Below are positions 1 through 6,514 of a DNA stretch of 6,855 bases, piece by piece. The notes beneath the pieces were generated by a model. That model saw nothing but the letters and a program-made list of their open reading frames with translations, did not search any database and was not told where the DNA came from. A program made the translations under genes and the position numbers. Origin of the DNA: an uncultured Clostridia bacterium. Lineage in GTDB: Bacteria > Bacillota_A > Clostridia > Peptostreptococcales > Anaerovoracaceae. Numbering within the stretch: position 1 is the first letter of the stretch; every line of letters begins with the position of its first letter. The stretch is taken from positions 1 through 6,855 of the forward strand of contig CAMPCK010000046.1 in NCBI GenBank assembly GCA_946645735.1, in the 5' to 3' direction.

Positions 1-1429
1 CTACGTCTTCTCTTACAGGGAAGAATGTAGGGAATGCAAGGAGTTCGTTCCAGTAAGCTACCTGGTTTGCGATGGTTACTTCGAGAGTCTTGTCATCGAT
101 TGCTGTTACAGCAAGGTCGTTAGGATATCCTACTACGTTCTCGAACATGTATCCATAGTCGAAAGCGTTCTCTTCGTTAGCTGCTCTCTTCCATGCGAAC
201 TCGTAATCCTTAGCGGTTACGGGCTGGCCATCGGACCATGTCATGTCACGGAGTGTGTAGGTGTAGGTAACTGTTCCGTCATCGTTTACAACGCCTTCAG
301 GAAGTTCTGTTGCAGCGTCGGGTACGATCTCGAGGTTGCCGTCCTTATCTTCTGACCACTTTGCAAGTCCTGAGAACAGGTGAGCCAGCATTGTAGCTCC
401 GTCTACTGCGGAGTTGGCTGCAGGATCAAGTGTATCAGGCTCTGATGCGATACATACGTTTAATGTATCAAGGTTATCAGTTGTTGTTGTGTACATGAAG
501 TACTTGTATCCAAGAGGGTTAGCAAAGAATCCGTTTACAGTCTTGGAAATCATGTAAGGGTCTGTGTAGTAGTACAGAGGGCAGATAGCTCCTGTTGACA
601 TAAGGAGGTCTTCAGCCTTGTGCATAAGAGCATAACGAGTAGCGGGATCTGTTGTTGTCTTTACAAGGGAGATAAGAGGATCATAAGTCTCAGCCCATGT
701 TCCGTTCTCTACCTTGAGGTCAAGTCCCAGATCTGTGGTATCAACACTGTACATAGCGAGAGTTCCGTGGTTGCCTCTTCCGAACTGTACGTCGTTGTTA
801 CCGGAATCTGTTGTCCACATGTCAAGGAAGCAGATAGGATCGTTGTAGTCAGCCAGCCAGCCGTTACGAGCGATGGAGTAATCTCCTGCCTTACGTGTGT
901 TGAGGAATGTGTTCCACTCCTGGTTCTCCAGGTTGATAGTGATACCAACGGATGCGAGAGCGCTCTGGAGATATTCACCGATAGCCTTGTGACCTTCACT
1001 TGTGTTGTAGAGGTAGGTCAGTGTAGGGAAGTTGGTGAACTTCTGAGCGGATTCATCCCACTCATAGTACTTCTTCAGGATCTCGATAGCTTCATTTACG
1101 TTAGCTTCGAAATCAGCAGGATCTACGCTGTAGTATCCGCCCTTGCCGCCGTTAGCGTTCTCATAGAACTGAGAACCGTCGGGCTCGGTCATACCCATAG
1201 CTACGAAGGATCCTGCAGGAAGCTGTCCGGCCTGGCCGATTTCTTCACAGATGTAGTTTCTGTCGAACAGAAGGCCGATTGCCTGACGGATCTCTGCCTG
1301 CTTAACCTCGTCTTCTACGGTAACCGCACCGGAACCTTCGTCACCGCCGCCGGAACCGCCGGAGGATCCGCAGGCTGCGAATGTGAATACCATTACGAGA
1401 ATAAGAAGTACTGCTAAAAACTTTTTCAT
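1..1429 (-). CDS. oppA: Oligopeptide-binding lipoprotein OppA with permuted domain order (3' end outside window)
   Basis: This is a family-5 extracellular solute-binding protein (SBP_bac_5) that should capture peptides for OppBCDF. It starts at ATG 1429, preceded by AGGAAGG at 1438-1444 with 8-nt spacing. I read 476 residues without a stop before the window edge. Residues 1-19 form a lysine-led hydrophobic signal peptide; FAAC (17-20) is a lipobox with C20 as lipid anchor; 21-36 is a Gly/Ser-rich tether. The domain order is abnormal. Residues ~41-316 match the C-terminal half of the family: IRQAIGLLFDRNYI (47-60), GWLADYNDP (190-198), ATRYALMHKAEDLLM (263-277), CPLYYYTDPY (283-292) and the usual C-terminus NPLGYKYF (304-311). 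From ~320 the usual mature N-terminus follows: LNVCIASEPDTLDPA (323-337), then the family signature TWSDGQPVTAKDYEFAWKR (397-415). No stop, start or second signal peptide lies between the halves. The motifs seen are intact, so decay looks unlikely. Function is inferred; the family assignment is firm. Confidence 0.9.
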   Translation of the reverse strand, partial: MKKFLAVLLILVMVFTFAACGSSGGSGGGDEGSGAVTVEDEVKQAEIRQAIGLLFDRNYICEEIGQAGQLPAGSFVAMGMTEPDGSQFYENANGGKGGYYSVDPADFEANVNEAIEILKKYYEWDESAQKFTNFPTLTYLYNTSEGHKAIGEYLQSALASVGITINLENQEWNTFLNTRKAGDYSIARNGWLADYNDPICFLDMWTTDSGNNDVQFGRGNHGTLAMYSVDTTDLGLDLKVENGTWAETYDPLISLVKTTTDPATRYALMHKAEDLLMSTGAICPLYYYTDPYMISKTVNGFFANPLGYKYFMYTTTTDNLDTLNVCIASEPDTLDPAANSAVDGATMLAHLFSGLAKWSEDKDGNLEIVPDAATELPEGVVNDDGTVTYTYTLRDMTWSDGQPVTAKDYEFAWKRAANEENAFDYGYMFENVVGYPNDLAVTAIDDKTLEVTIANQVAYWNELLAFPTFFPVREDV

Positions 1430-1437
1430 ATTGCTTT

Positions 1438-1444
1438 CCTTCCT
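1438..1444 (-). promoter_or_regulatory. Ribosome binding site of oppA
   Basis: On the minus strand AGGAAGG lies 8 nt before ATG 1427-1429. This start places a complete lipoprotein signal peptide directly at the N-terminus, so the normal export signal is retained ahead of the rearranged mature protein. Confidence 0.75.
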
Positions 1445-1484
1445 TTCTATAAAATATAAAAGCCTATAAAAACATTTATCATTT

Positions 1485-1529
1485 CGCAAAAAACTTGCGC
1501 AAACGATCTTAACTTACGGCATCAGCCGT
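1485..1529 (-). other. Two small hairpins between oppF and oppA
   Basis: The 92-base oppF-oppA spacer (1430-1521) is by far the longest in the operon. On the minus strand ACGGC-TGAT-GCCGT (1516-1529) folds as a 5-bp stem with the oppF TGA stop in its loop. A second 5-bp stem, CGCAA-GTTTT-TTGCG (1485-1499), follows. Neither has a proper run of T after it, so they are not convincing terminators. They could protect mRNA ends or allow oppA to be expressed at a different level from the permease genes, which is usual for binding proteins. The rest of the spacer is AT-rich, and I see no convincing -35/-10 pair. Confidence 0.4.
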
Positions 1530-2508
1530 TGATCTCCTCCGTCCTGTGGCAGGCTACGAAGTGACCTGCTGCCACCTCCTTGAACTCGGGCATGGATTCC
1601 GCACACTTTTCAGTGGCGTACTGGCATCTGGTTCTGAAGGGGCATCCAGATGGAGCGTTCAGCGGGCTCGGGATATCTCCCGAGAGTGCGATACGCTTAT
1701 TGGCCCTTGCGATCTTCGGGTCGGGTACAGGAACCGCTGAAATAAGGGACTTGGTGTAGGGATGAAGCGGATGATGATAGATCTCATCGGAATCCGCAAG
1801 TTCAACCATCTTGCCGAGATACATAACAGCGATCCTGTCGGAGATGTGCTTAACTACCAGAAGGTCATGAGCGATGAAGAGATAGGTAAGTCCCAGCTTA
1901 TCCTGAAGTTCATCGAACATGTTTATTACCTGGGCCTGAATGGATACGTCCAGAGCAGATACAGGCTCATCGCAGACGATGAAGCTGGGGTTCAGTGCAA
2001 GGGCTCTTGCAATACCGATTCTCTGACGCTGTCCGCCGGAGAACTCGTGAGCATATCTTGCAGCGTGCTCTGAGTTAAGTCCTACGTGACCCATGAGTTC
2101 CAGGATTCTTTCCTGACGTTCCTTCTTGTCCTTGTACATCTTATGGATGTCCAGAGGCTCTCCGATGATATCGGATACGGTCATACGGGGGTTCAGGGAT
2201 GAATAGGGATCCTGGAATACCATGGTGGCCTTCCTTCTCAGTTCCAGAAGGTCTTCCTTGGTCTTTATTTCCTTTCCTTCAAAGAATACCTTGCCGTCTG
2301 TTGGCTGGTAGAGGTGAAGGATGGTACGGCCGACGGTGGTCTTTCCGCAGCCGGATTCTCCTACAAGTCCGAGAGTTTCTCCCTTCTTGATCTCAAAGGA
2401 TACGTCGTCCACAGCCTTAAGTGGCTTGGATGAAAAGAATCCCGTGCTGATATCAAAATATTCCTTAAGGTGTTCAACGCGAAGTATGGTTTCTCTCTCT
2501 TCACTCAT
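1522..2508 (-). CDS. oppF: Oligopeptide ABC transporter ATP-binding protein OppF
   Basis: This is one of the two cytoplasmic ATPases of the peptide importer and pairs with OppD under the OppBC channel. Numbered from ATG 2508 (328 aa), it has Walker A GESGCGKT (50-57), Q-loop Gln99, signature FSGGQRQR (156-163), Walker B FIVCDE (176-181) and switch His214, all canonical, so its ATP site should be active. The C-terminal oligopeptide/dipeptide extension (from about 245, [10 protein letters not shown]) carries Cys289, 295, 302 and 320 in a CX5CX6CX17C pattern. An in-frame GTG at 2517 would add three residues (331 aa). I prefer ATG because GTG 2517 lies inside the AAAGGAGGTG ribosome site, which sits 7 nt before the ATG. 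The start overlaps the oppD stop by 8 bases (ATGAGTGA), suggesting translational coupling. OppD versus OppF is decided by gene order and the FSGGQ/VSALD subtype. Confidence 0.95.
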   Translation of the reverse strand: MSEERETILRVEHLKEYFDISTGFFSSKPLKAVDDVSFEIKKGETLGLVGESGCGKTTVGRTILHLYQPTDGKVFFEGKEIKTKEDLLELRRKATMVFQDPYSSLNPRMTVSDIIGEPLDIHKMYKDKKERQERILELMGHVGLNSEHAARYAHEFSGGQRQRIGIARALALNPSFIVCDEPVSALDVSIQAQVINMFDELQDKLGLTYLFIAHDLLVVKHISDRIAVMYLGKMVELADSDEIYHHPLHPYTKSLISAVPVPDPKIARANKRIALSGDIPSPLNAPSGCPFRTRCQYATEKCAESMPEFKEVAAGHFVACHRTEEING

Positions 2509-3502
2509 CTGAAGCACCTCCTTTCTTCTCCTCCAACATTTCCTTTACGTTCATCCAGCAGGCGGATGAATGATGCTCGTTGATCTGAACGTAGTCACAG
2601 GTCTGATTGATACAGATGTGCATGGCATCATCGCATCTCGGTGCGAAGGGACAGCCCTTGGGCATGTTGAGAAGGTCGATGGGAGTACCCGTGATGGGTT
2701 CCAGCTTCTTGTCATCCATATCAACTGTCGGTATGGATTTAAGAAGTCCCTTGGTATATGAGTGATGAGGATCATAGAAGATATCTTCTGCAGTTCCTCT
2801 TTCACAGATGGAACCTGCATACATTACTATGATCTCATCGCAGAGCTGGGCAACTACGCCCAGGTCATGGGTGATCATTATGATGGCCATACCCAGCTGG
2901 TCCTGAAGGCTCTTCATGAGTTCCAGAATACCTGCCTGGATGGTAACGTCCAGGGCTGTGGTAGGCTCGTCAGCGATAAGGATATCAGGCTCGCATGAAA
3001 GAGCCATGGCGATCATTACACGCTGTCTCATACCTCCTGAAAGCTCGAAGGGATACTGCTTCATACGCTTTTCAGGTTCGTTTACATTTACAAGCTTCAG
3101 AAGTTCCACCGCCCTGTCCCAGGCCTGCTTCTTGTCGCGGGCTGTGTGAAGGGTGATGGCTTCGATGAGCTGATGTCCTATGGTGTATGTAGGATTGAGG
3201 GACGTCATGGGATCCTGGAAGATGATGGAGATCTTGTTTCCTCTTACGGTCTTCATGACCTTCTCTCCGGCTCCCACCAGTTCCTGTCCGTCAAGTTTGA
3301 TGGAGCCTCCGACGATCCTTCCGTTGGTGTCCAGGATCTGCATGATGGAGTAAGCCGTTACGGACTTTCCTGATCCGGACTCACCTACGATACCCAGTAC
3401 TTTATGTCTGTCAAGGCTGAAGGATACACCGTTTACAGCCTTTACTTCTCCTGCTGCTGTGAAGAAGGAGGTTCTTAAATCATTTACTTCAAGTAATGCC
3501 AT
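2501..3502 (-). CDS. oppD: Oligopeptide ABC transporter ATP-binding protein OppD
   Basis: This is the first ATPase subunit of the importer, 333 aa, a usual length for the family. It has Walker A GESGSGKS (40-47), Q-loop Gln96, signature LSGGMRQR (154-161), Walker B ILIADE (174-179), D-loop TALD and switch His212. All catalytic residues are intact. The C-terminal extension specific to the Opp/Dpp family begins near HHSYTKGLL (246-254). It carries Cys284, 290, 297 and 315 (CX5CX6CX17C) plus an extra Cys302. Cysteines in this position hold a [4Fe-4S] cluster in some structurally studied OppD/DppD relatives; here that is inference. The start is ATG 3502, with AGGAGG 6 nt upstream and 15 bases after the oppC stop. 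The end overlaps the oppF start by 8 bases. Dipeptide (Dpp) specificity cannot be excluded from the ATPase alone. Confidence 0.95.
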   Translation of the reverse strand: MALLEVNDLRTSFFTAAGEVKAVNGVSFSLDRHKVLGIVGESGSGKSVTAYSIMQILDTNGRIVGGSIKLDGQELVGAGEKVMKTVRGNKISIIFQDPMTSLNPTYTIGHQLIEAITLHTARDKKQAWDRAVELLKLVNVNEPEKRMKQYPFELSGGMRQRVMIAMALSCEPDILIADEPTTALDVTIQAGILELMKSLQDQLGMAIIMITHDLGVVAQLCDEIIVMYAGSICERGTAEDIFYDPHHSYTKGLLKSIPTVDMDDKKLEPITGTPIDLLNMPKGCPFAPRCDDAMHICINQTCDYVQINEHHSSACWMNVKEMLEEKKGGASDE

Positions 3503-3517
3503 AATTCTCCTCCTTTC

Positions 3518-4582
3518 CTAGCGTCTCAGCTTAGGGTCGAATGCGTCCCTTAAGCCGTCTCCGAAAAGATTCAGAGAAAGTACTATAAGTGAAATGATTA
3601 TTGCCGGAATTACCAGTCTGTATGCATAGGAATTGATTCCGTTAAGTGCATCGGATGCAAGGGAACCCAGAGAAGGCATAGGTGCGTTTACACCCAGTCC
3701 CAGGAAGGACAGGTAGCTCTCTGTGAATATGGCGGAGGGGATCTGCAGTGCCGTTGAGATGATGATTACGGAAATGCAGTTGGGAAGAAGATGCTTCCTG
3801 ATGATCCAGCCGCCCTTGGCTCCTGCTGCACGGGATGCCAGCACGTATTCCTGCTCCTTGAGGGACAGGATCTGGCCACGGATCAGTCTTGACATGGATA
3901 CCCAGTAGAGTACGCCGAATACTATGAAGAGGGATATGATGTTTGCACCGATCTTGGCAAGCACCGTACCCTCGATTATGGGCGTAAGGGCCACCCTCAT
4001 TACGGATGCAAGGAGGATAACCATGAGCATGTCGGGAAGTGAATAGATGATATCAACTATTCTCATTATGATCAGGTCCACCTTGCCTCCCAGATAACCC
4101 GAAATGGATCCCACAAGCATACCGATTACCAGTACGATAAGGCTGGCAAAGAAGCCTACCGCCAGGGATATTCTCGTTCCGTAGACCACTCGTATGAAGT
4201 AGTCACGGCCCTGGGCGTCGGTTCCGAAGATGTGAGGGAAGATATCCTCCCCTGCGTCTATCTTGGCCTGCTCCGTGGTTCCGTACTCGAAGGGTCTCAG
4301 GTTGTTGTATGAGTTATCTACCTGCTTACCGGGAGCAACACCCAGCATCCTGTCATAGGAATATGGCCAGAAGGCGGGAATGATGATGGCGGAAAGAGTG
4401 ATAACTATAATAACGATGATGCTGACAACGGCAACGTTGTTTTTCAGAAGGCGCTTTACTCCGTCCTTGAAGAAAGTGGAGGATTCACGCATCTGCACCA
4501 TGTATTCTTTTTCTTCATCAGTTGCAGGAAGGAAAAGGTTCGGATCCTGCTGAAGGCTGAATAACTTTTCTTTGTTAAACAT
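3518..4582 (-). CDS. oppC: Oligopeptide ABC transporter permease OppC
   Basis: This is a membrane subunit of the peptide channel, 354 aa. A charged cytoplasmic N-terminus (1-48) is followed by TM1 (~50-72). A long extracellular loop (~73-135) ends in the family motif HIFGTDAQGRDYF (117-129). Five more predicted segments follow at ~138-161, 181-198, 211-233, 269-290 and 322-342. The EAA-type coupling loop, which contacts the ATPases, lies at about 245-269 (EYVLASRAAGA through LLPNC). The C-terminus GDGLRDAFDPKLRR is typical of OppC/DppC. The start is ATG 4582 with AAGGAGG upstream; this ribosome site begins within the TAA stop of oppB, and the spacer is only 14 bases. The pair with OppB supports a heterodimeric channel. 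Substrate class (oligo- versus dipeptide) is inferred from the family. Confidence 0.95.
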   Translation of the reverse strand: MFNKEKLFSLQQDPNLFLPATDEEKEYMVQMRESSTFFKDGVKRLLKNNVAVVSIIVIIVITLSAIIIPAFWPYSYDRMLGVAPGKQVDNSYNNLRPFEYGTTEQAKIDAGEDIFPHIFGTDAQGRDYFIRVVYGTRISLAVGFFASLIVLVIGMLVGSISGYLGGKVDLIIMRIVDIIYSLPDMLMVILLASVMRVALTPIIEGTVLAKIGANIISLFIVFGVLYWVSMSRLIRGQILSLKEQEYVLASRAAGAKGGWIIRKHLLPNCISVIIISTALQIPSAIFTESYLSFLGLGVNAPMPSLGSLASDALNGINSYAYRLVIPAIIISLIVLSLNLFGDGLRDAFDPKLRR

Positions 4583-4596
4583 ATCCTCGCCCCTCC

Positions 4597-5526
4597 TTAC
4601 TCAAGATTGATCCTCGGGTCAGCGACCTTATACAAAATATCACTGATGAGGTTCATAATAACGATCAGGGTTGCCAGTACGATGGTGGTACCCATGATCA
4701 GCGGATAGTCACGGTTGGTGATGCTGTTTACGAAGGCTCTTCCTATGCCGGGAACTGCGAAGATCTGCTCAACTACCAGGGAGCCCGTTACGATATATGC
4801 CAGCATCGGTCCGAAATAAGTAATTACGGGGATAAGGCTGTTCTTGAGAGCGTGGCCGAAGATTATCATTACACGGCTTACGCCCTTGGCCTTAGCGGTC
4901 CTTATATAGTCCTGTCCGAGAACATCCAGCATGGATGACCGGGTAAGTCTCGTTATATAACTCATGGGGTACAGGCCCAAGCTGATGATGGGAAGAATGA
5001 GGCCCTTGGCCGTCTCGCCGTTGGCGGGAAGCCACCCCAGTTTGACCGAGAACAGGATAAGCATCAAAGATCCTATGATGAAGGTCGGCATGGATATCAG
5101 AGCCGTAGTAAGGACCATGATGCATTTATCAATAAACTTATTACGGTTAAGAGCTGCCACAGCTCCCAGGACTATTCCGAACATGGCCGCAAATACAGCG
5201 GCAATGACTCCCAGTTTGGCGGAAGTCTTCAGGCCGTCTGAGATGACGTCGATAACCATTCTTCCTCTCTGTTTTAAGGAAGGTCCGAAATCCAGATGGA
5301 ATGCGATATCCTTAAGATATGTCACATACTGCTCCATCAGAGGTTTGTCCAGTCCGTACTTGGCTTCAAGCGCTGCCTGCGCCGCCGGTGTTATGGCCTT
5401 CTCACTCATGAAGGGGCCGCCGGGTACAGCACGCATGACGAAGAAGGTGAGAGTGATAACCACCCAAACCGTCAGCACCGCCAGGACCAGACGTTTAATG
5501 ATGTACGAGATATTCTTTTTACTCAT
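4597..5526 (-). CDS. oppB: Oligopeptide ABC transporter permease OppB
   Basis: This is the first gene of the operon and the partner of OppC in the peptide channel, 309 aa from ATG 5526. It has a basic N-terminus, then TM1 (~10-31) ending in the family motif FFVMRAVPGGPF (28-39). The extracellular loop contains YGLDKP and LDFGPSL. Further predicted segments lie at ~101-125, 135-160, 175-192, 229-252 and 279-299. The EAA loop is at about 206-234 (DYIRTAKAKGVS through LKNSLIP). The C-terminus DILYKVADPRINL is typical. An in-frame GTG at 5532 would add two residues. I prefer ATG because the AAAGGTGAT ribosome site ends only a few bases before the GTG, but its GG lies 10 nt before the ATG. The 155-nt leader and promoter upstream suggest that transcription of the operon starts just before this gene. 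Confidence 0.95.
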   Translation of the reverse strand: MSKKNISYIIKRLVLAVLTVWVVITLTFFVMRAVPGGPFMSEKAITPAAQAALEAKYGLDKPLMEQYVTYLKDIAFHLDFGPSLKQRGRMVIDVISDGLKTSAKLGVIAAVFAAMFGIVLGAVAALNRNKFIDKCIMVLTTALISMPTFIIGSLMLILFSVKLGWLPANGETAKGLILPIISLGLYPMSYITRLTRSSMLDVLGQDYIRTAKAKGVSRVMIIFGHALKNSLIPVITYFGPMLAYIVTGSLVVEQIFAVPGIGRAFVNSITNRDYPLIMGTTIVLATLIVIMNLISDILYKVADPRINLE

Positions 5527-5532
5527 ATACAC

Positions 5533-5686
5533 ATCACCTTTCCTTAGGTTTATATTTCAGGCATATAAAAATGTAGCAGTCTGAAGGCTGCTGCATTCCG
5601 GGCTAAAAATTACTAGTCAGCTGCCTGCTGGCGAAAAATGCCAAAATATTTAAAGCAGAGGGAAACCTCAGGTCGCCCTCTGCTTT
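5533..5686 (-). promoter_or_regulatory. Leader region of the opp operon
   Basis: About 155 nt separate the predicted transcription start (near 5680) from the oppB ATG. No small ORF with a convincing ribosome site is visible. A short stem AGCAG-N8-CTGCT (5575-5592) is followed on the minus strand by ACATTTTTATATG. This resembles a weak terminator and could be an attenuator. The rest shows only short inverted repeats, such as TGGC-GAAAAAT-GCCA (5629-5643). I recognise no known riboswitch or T-box motif. Confidence 0.4.
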
Positions 5687-5687
5687 A
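5651..5687 (-). terminator. Perfect 12-bp hairpin overlapping the opp start site
   Basis: TAAAGCAGAGGG (5651-5662) and CCCTCTGCTTTA (5676-5687) are perfect inverted repeats with a 13-base loop. On the minus strand the stem ends in TTTAAATATTTTGG, an interrupted T-rich tail, so it could terminate transcripts reading through from the vWA gene. The predicted opp -10 box touches the outer end of the stem, and the predicted start lies inside its first arm. RNA started there would carry only part of the stem. Terminator is the most economical reading; a leader structure or protein-binding site is also possible. Confidence 0.55.
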
Positions 5688-5715
5688 TTATACTACACTG
5701 TTAAACAGTTTTCAC
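5687..5715 (-). promoter_or_regulatory. Predicted sigma-A promoter of oppBCDFA
   Basis: On the minus strand there is a perfect -10 box TATAAT (5692-5687), a 17-bp spacer and a -35 box GTGAAA (5715-5710) matching TTGACA at 4 of 6 positions. The start would be near 5680. It is the best promoter candidate in the intergenic region and lies just upstream of the first operon gene. A 13-base palindrome fills most of the spacer. Confidence 0.65.
5697..5709. promoter_or_regulatory. Putative operator palindrome inside the opp promoter
   Basis: ACTGTT-A-AACAGT is a perfect 6-1-6 palindrome located entirely within the 17-bp spacer between the -35 and -10 boxes. A repressor bound there would block RNA polymerase. 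The binding protein is unknown, and the site does not match the CodY consensus. Confidence 0.4.
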
Positions 5716-5718
5716 CTA

Positions 5719-5759
5719 TTTTTTTGTACAATGTGAAATTTGTGTGAAGTTTTTTGTAC
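5719..5759 (-). repeat. Short direct repeats upstream of the opp promoter
   Basis: On the minus strand GTACAAAAAA occurs at 5759-5750 and again at 5729-5720, exactly 30 bp apart. Between them TTCACA occurs at 5748-5743 and 5737-5732, 11 bp apart or about one helical turn. TTTCAC (5738-5733) is also an inverted repeat of the -35 box GTGAAA, with 17 bases between them. The arrangement suggests protein-binding sites or an A-tract upstream element, but the region is AT-rich and chance repeats are possible. Confidence 0.35.
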
Positions 5760-5772
5760 CACAATACATAAA

Positions 5773-5793
5773 AACCCTTGATTTTAGTGGGTT
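5773..5793 (-). terminator. Short intrinsic terminator after the vWA gene
   Basis: On the minus strand AACCC, an 11-base loop and GGGTT form a 5-bp stem directly followed by more T (GGGTTTTTATG). It begins 12 bases after the vWA stop. The stem is short, so efficiency may be modest; the perfect hairpin at 5651-5687 could act as a backup. Confidence 0.5.
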
Positions 5794-5804
5794 CATCCCA
5801 ATTT

Positions 5805-6461
5805 TCATTTTCCTCTTTTTTTGAAATCTTTTTCGATTTTAGCCTTCCAGGAGCCGTCAAATATGGCTGTATCCGGCATGGATCTCATGGCAGACACGGC
5901 GCAGCCCACTGCCTCGTAGTTGAGCTCGATTCCCTCGCTGTCGTTCACGTAGCGCACCGCTCTTTCCGGTCTGATGCCCAGCCTGCCGGATTCCTTTGCC
6001 ACATCGATATTTGCTCCCAGGAACAGGAACTCCCAGCCATATTTCTCCTCCTGACGCTTTATCATCTTCTTCACGTCCCTGTAGGAGTATCTTTTGCTGG
6101 CGTTCTCCAGGCCGTCAGTGGTGATGACGAAGATGGTCTTCTCAGGCACATCCTCTTCCCTTGCGTACTTGTGAACATTTCCTATGTGATGTATAGCTCC
6201 TCCTATGGCGTCAAGAAGTGCCGTGCAGCCTCTCACATAGTAGTCATCCTCTGTCATATCCTTAACCTCATCAAGAGGCACCCTGTCCAGGAACACCTCC
6301 TGTTCATGATCGAAGAGCACCGTGGATACCAGAGCTTCCCCCTCTTCCTTCTTCTGCTTTGCGATAAGGGAGTTGTATCCTCCTATGGTGTCCATCTCAA
6401 GTCCTCCCATGGAACCGCTTCTGTCCAAAATAAAAACCATCTCAGTCAATCCTTTTTTCAT
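5805..6461 (-). CDS. Single-domain von Willebrand factor A protein
   Basis: This is a 218-aa protein that is almost entirely one vWA domain. The metal-ion-dependent adhesion site is complete: DRSGS (Asp13, Ser15, Ser17), Thr80 in RGCTALLDA, and Asp116 in VITTDGLENAS. It should therefore bind Mg2+ and a protein partner. There is no signal peptide or membrane segment, so it is predicted cytoplasmic. The C-terminus is lysine-rich (WKAKIEKDFKKRGK). The start is ATG 6461 with AGGAGG 7 nt upstream. From memory, similar small vWA proteins occur widely in Lachnospiraceae, but I know of no established function. It lies 99 bases after an HTH-like gene on the same strand and may be functionally tied to it. 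It is not clearly TerY, and nothing in the sequence links it to peptide transport. Confidence 0.88.
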   Translation of the reverse strand: MKKGLTEMVFILDRSGSMGGLEMDTIGGYNSLIAKQKKEEGEALVSTVLFDHEQEVFLDRVPLDEVKDMTEDDYYVRGCTALLDAIGGAIHHIGNVHKYAREEDVPEKTIFVITTDGLENASKRYSYRDVKKMIKRQEEKYGWEFLFLGANIDVAKESGRLGIRPERAVRYVNDSEGIELNYEAVGCAVSAMRSMPDTAIFDGSWKAKIEKDFKKRGK

Positions 6462-6514
6462 CTCATTTCCTCCTTTATAAAAAACTTTCGTCGTTTTCTT
6501 CGGTTTACAATGAG

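Noticed and set aside
620..1417. Open frame of 265 codons on the plus strand
   Set aside because: It lies antisense to the coding frame of oppA, which has a clear signal peptide and family motifs. Its predicted protein shows no recognisable domain and no ribosome site.
1..1429. oppA as a pseudogene or two broken gene fragments
   Set aside because: The frame is open for 476 codons, the motifs seen in both halves are intact, and there is no stop, frameshift or second start between them. A rearranged single protein fits better, although the missing 3' end leaves this open.
1485..1499. Intrinsic terminator between oppF and oppA
   Set aside because: The stem has only 5 bp, and the T-run is in its loop and not after it.
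2509..2517. GTG 2517 as the oppF start
   Set aside because: This GTG lies within the AGGAGGTG ribosome site. ATG 2508 has correct 7-nt spacing and couples to the oppD stop.
5527..5532. GTG 5532 as the oppB start
   Set aside because: The ribosome site GG is only 4 nt before it but 10 nt before ATG 5526, so the ATG is more likely.
4964..5584. Open frame of 206 codons on the plus strand
   Set aside because: It is antisense to oppB and rich in Arg, Met and Pro, as expected of a shadow of a membrane-protein gene.
5533..5686. T-box or known riboswitch in the opp leader
   Set aside because: No T-box sequence or other conserved core was found, and the hairpins are short and generic.
5800..5815. 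CodY-like box (AATTTTCATTTTC)
   Set aside because: Only one half matches the CodY consensus, and it overlaps the end of the vWA coding region in an AT-rich stretch.
5805..6461. TerY of a tellurite-resistance cluster
   Set aside because: It shares only the general vWA fold. No TerD-like, kinase or PP2C gene is seen in the window.
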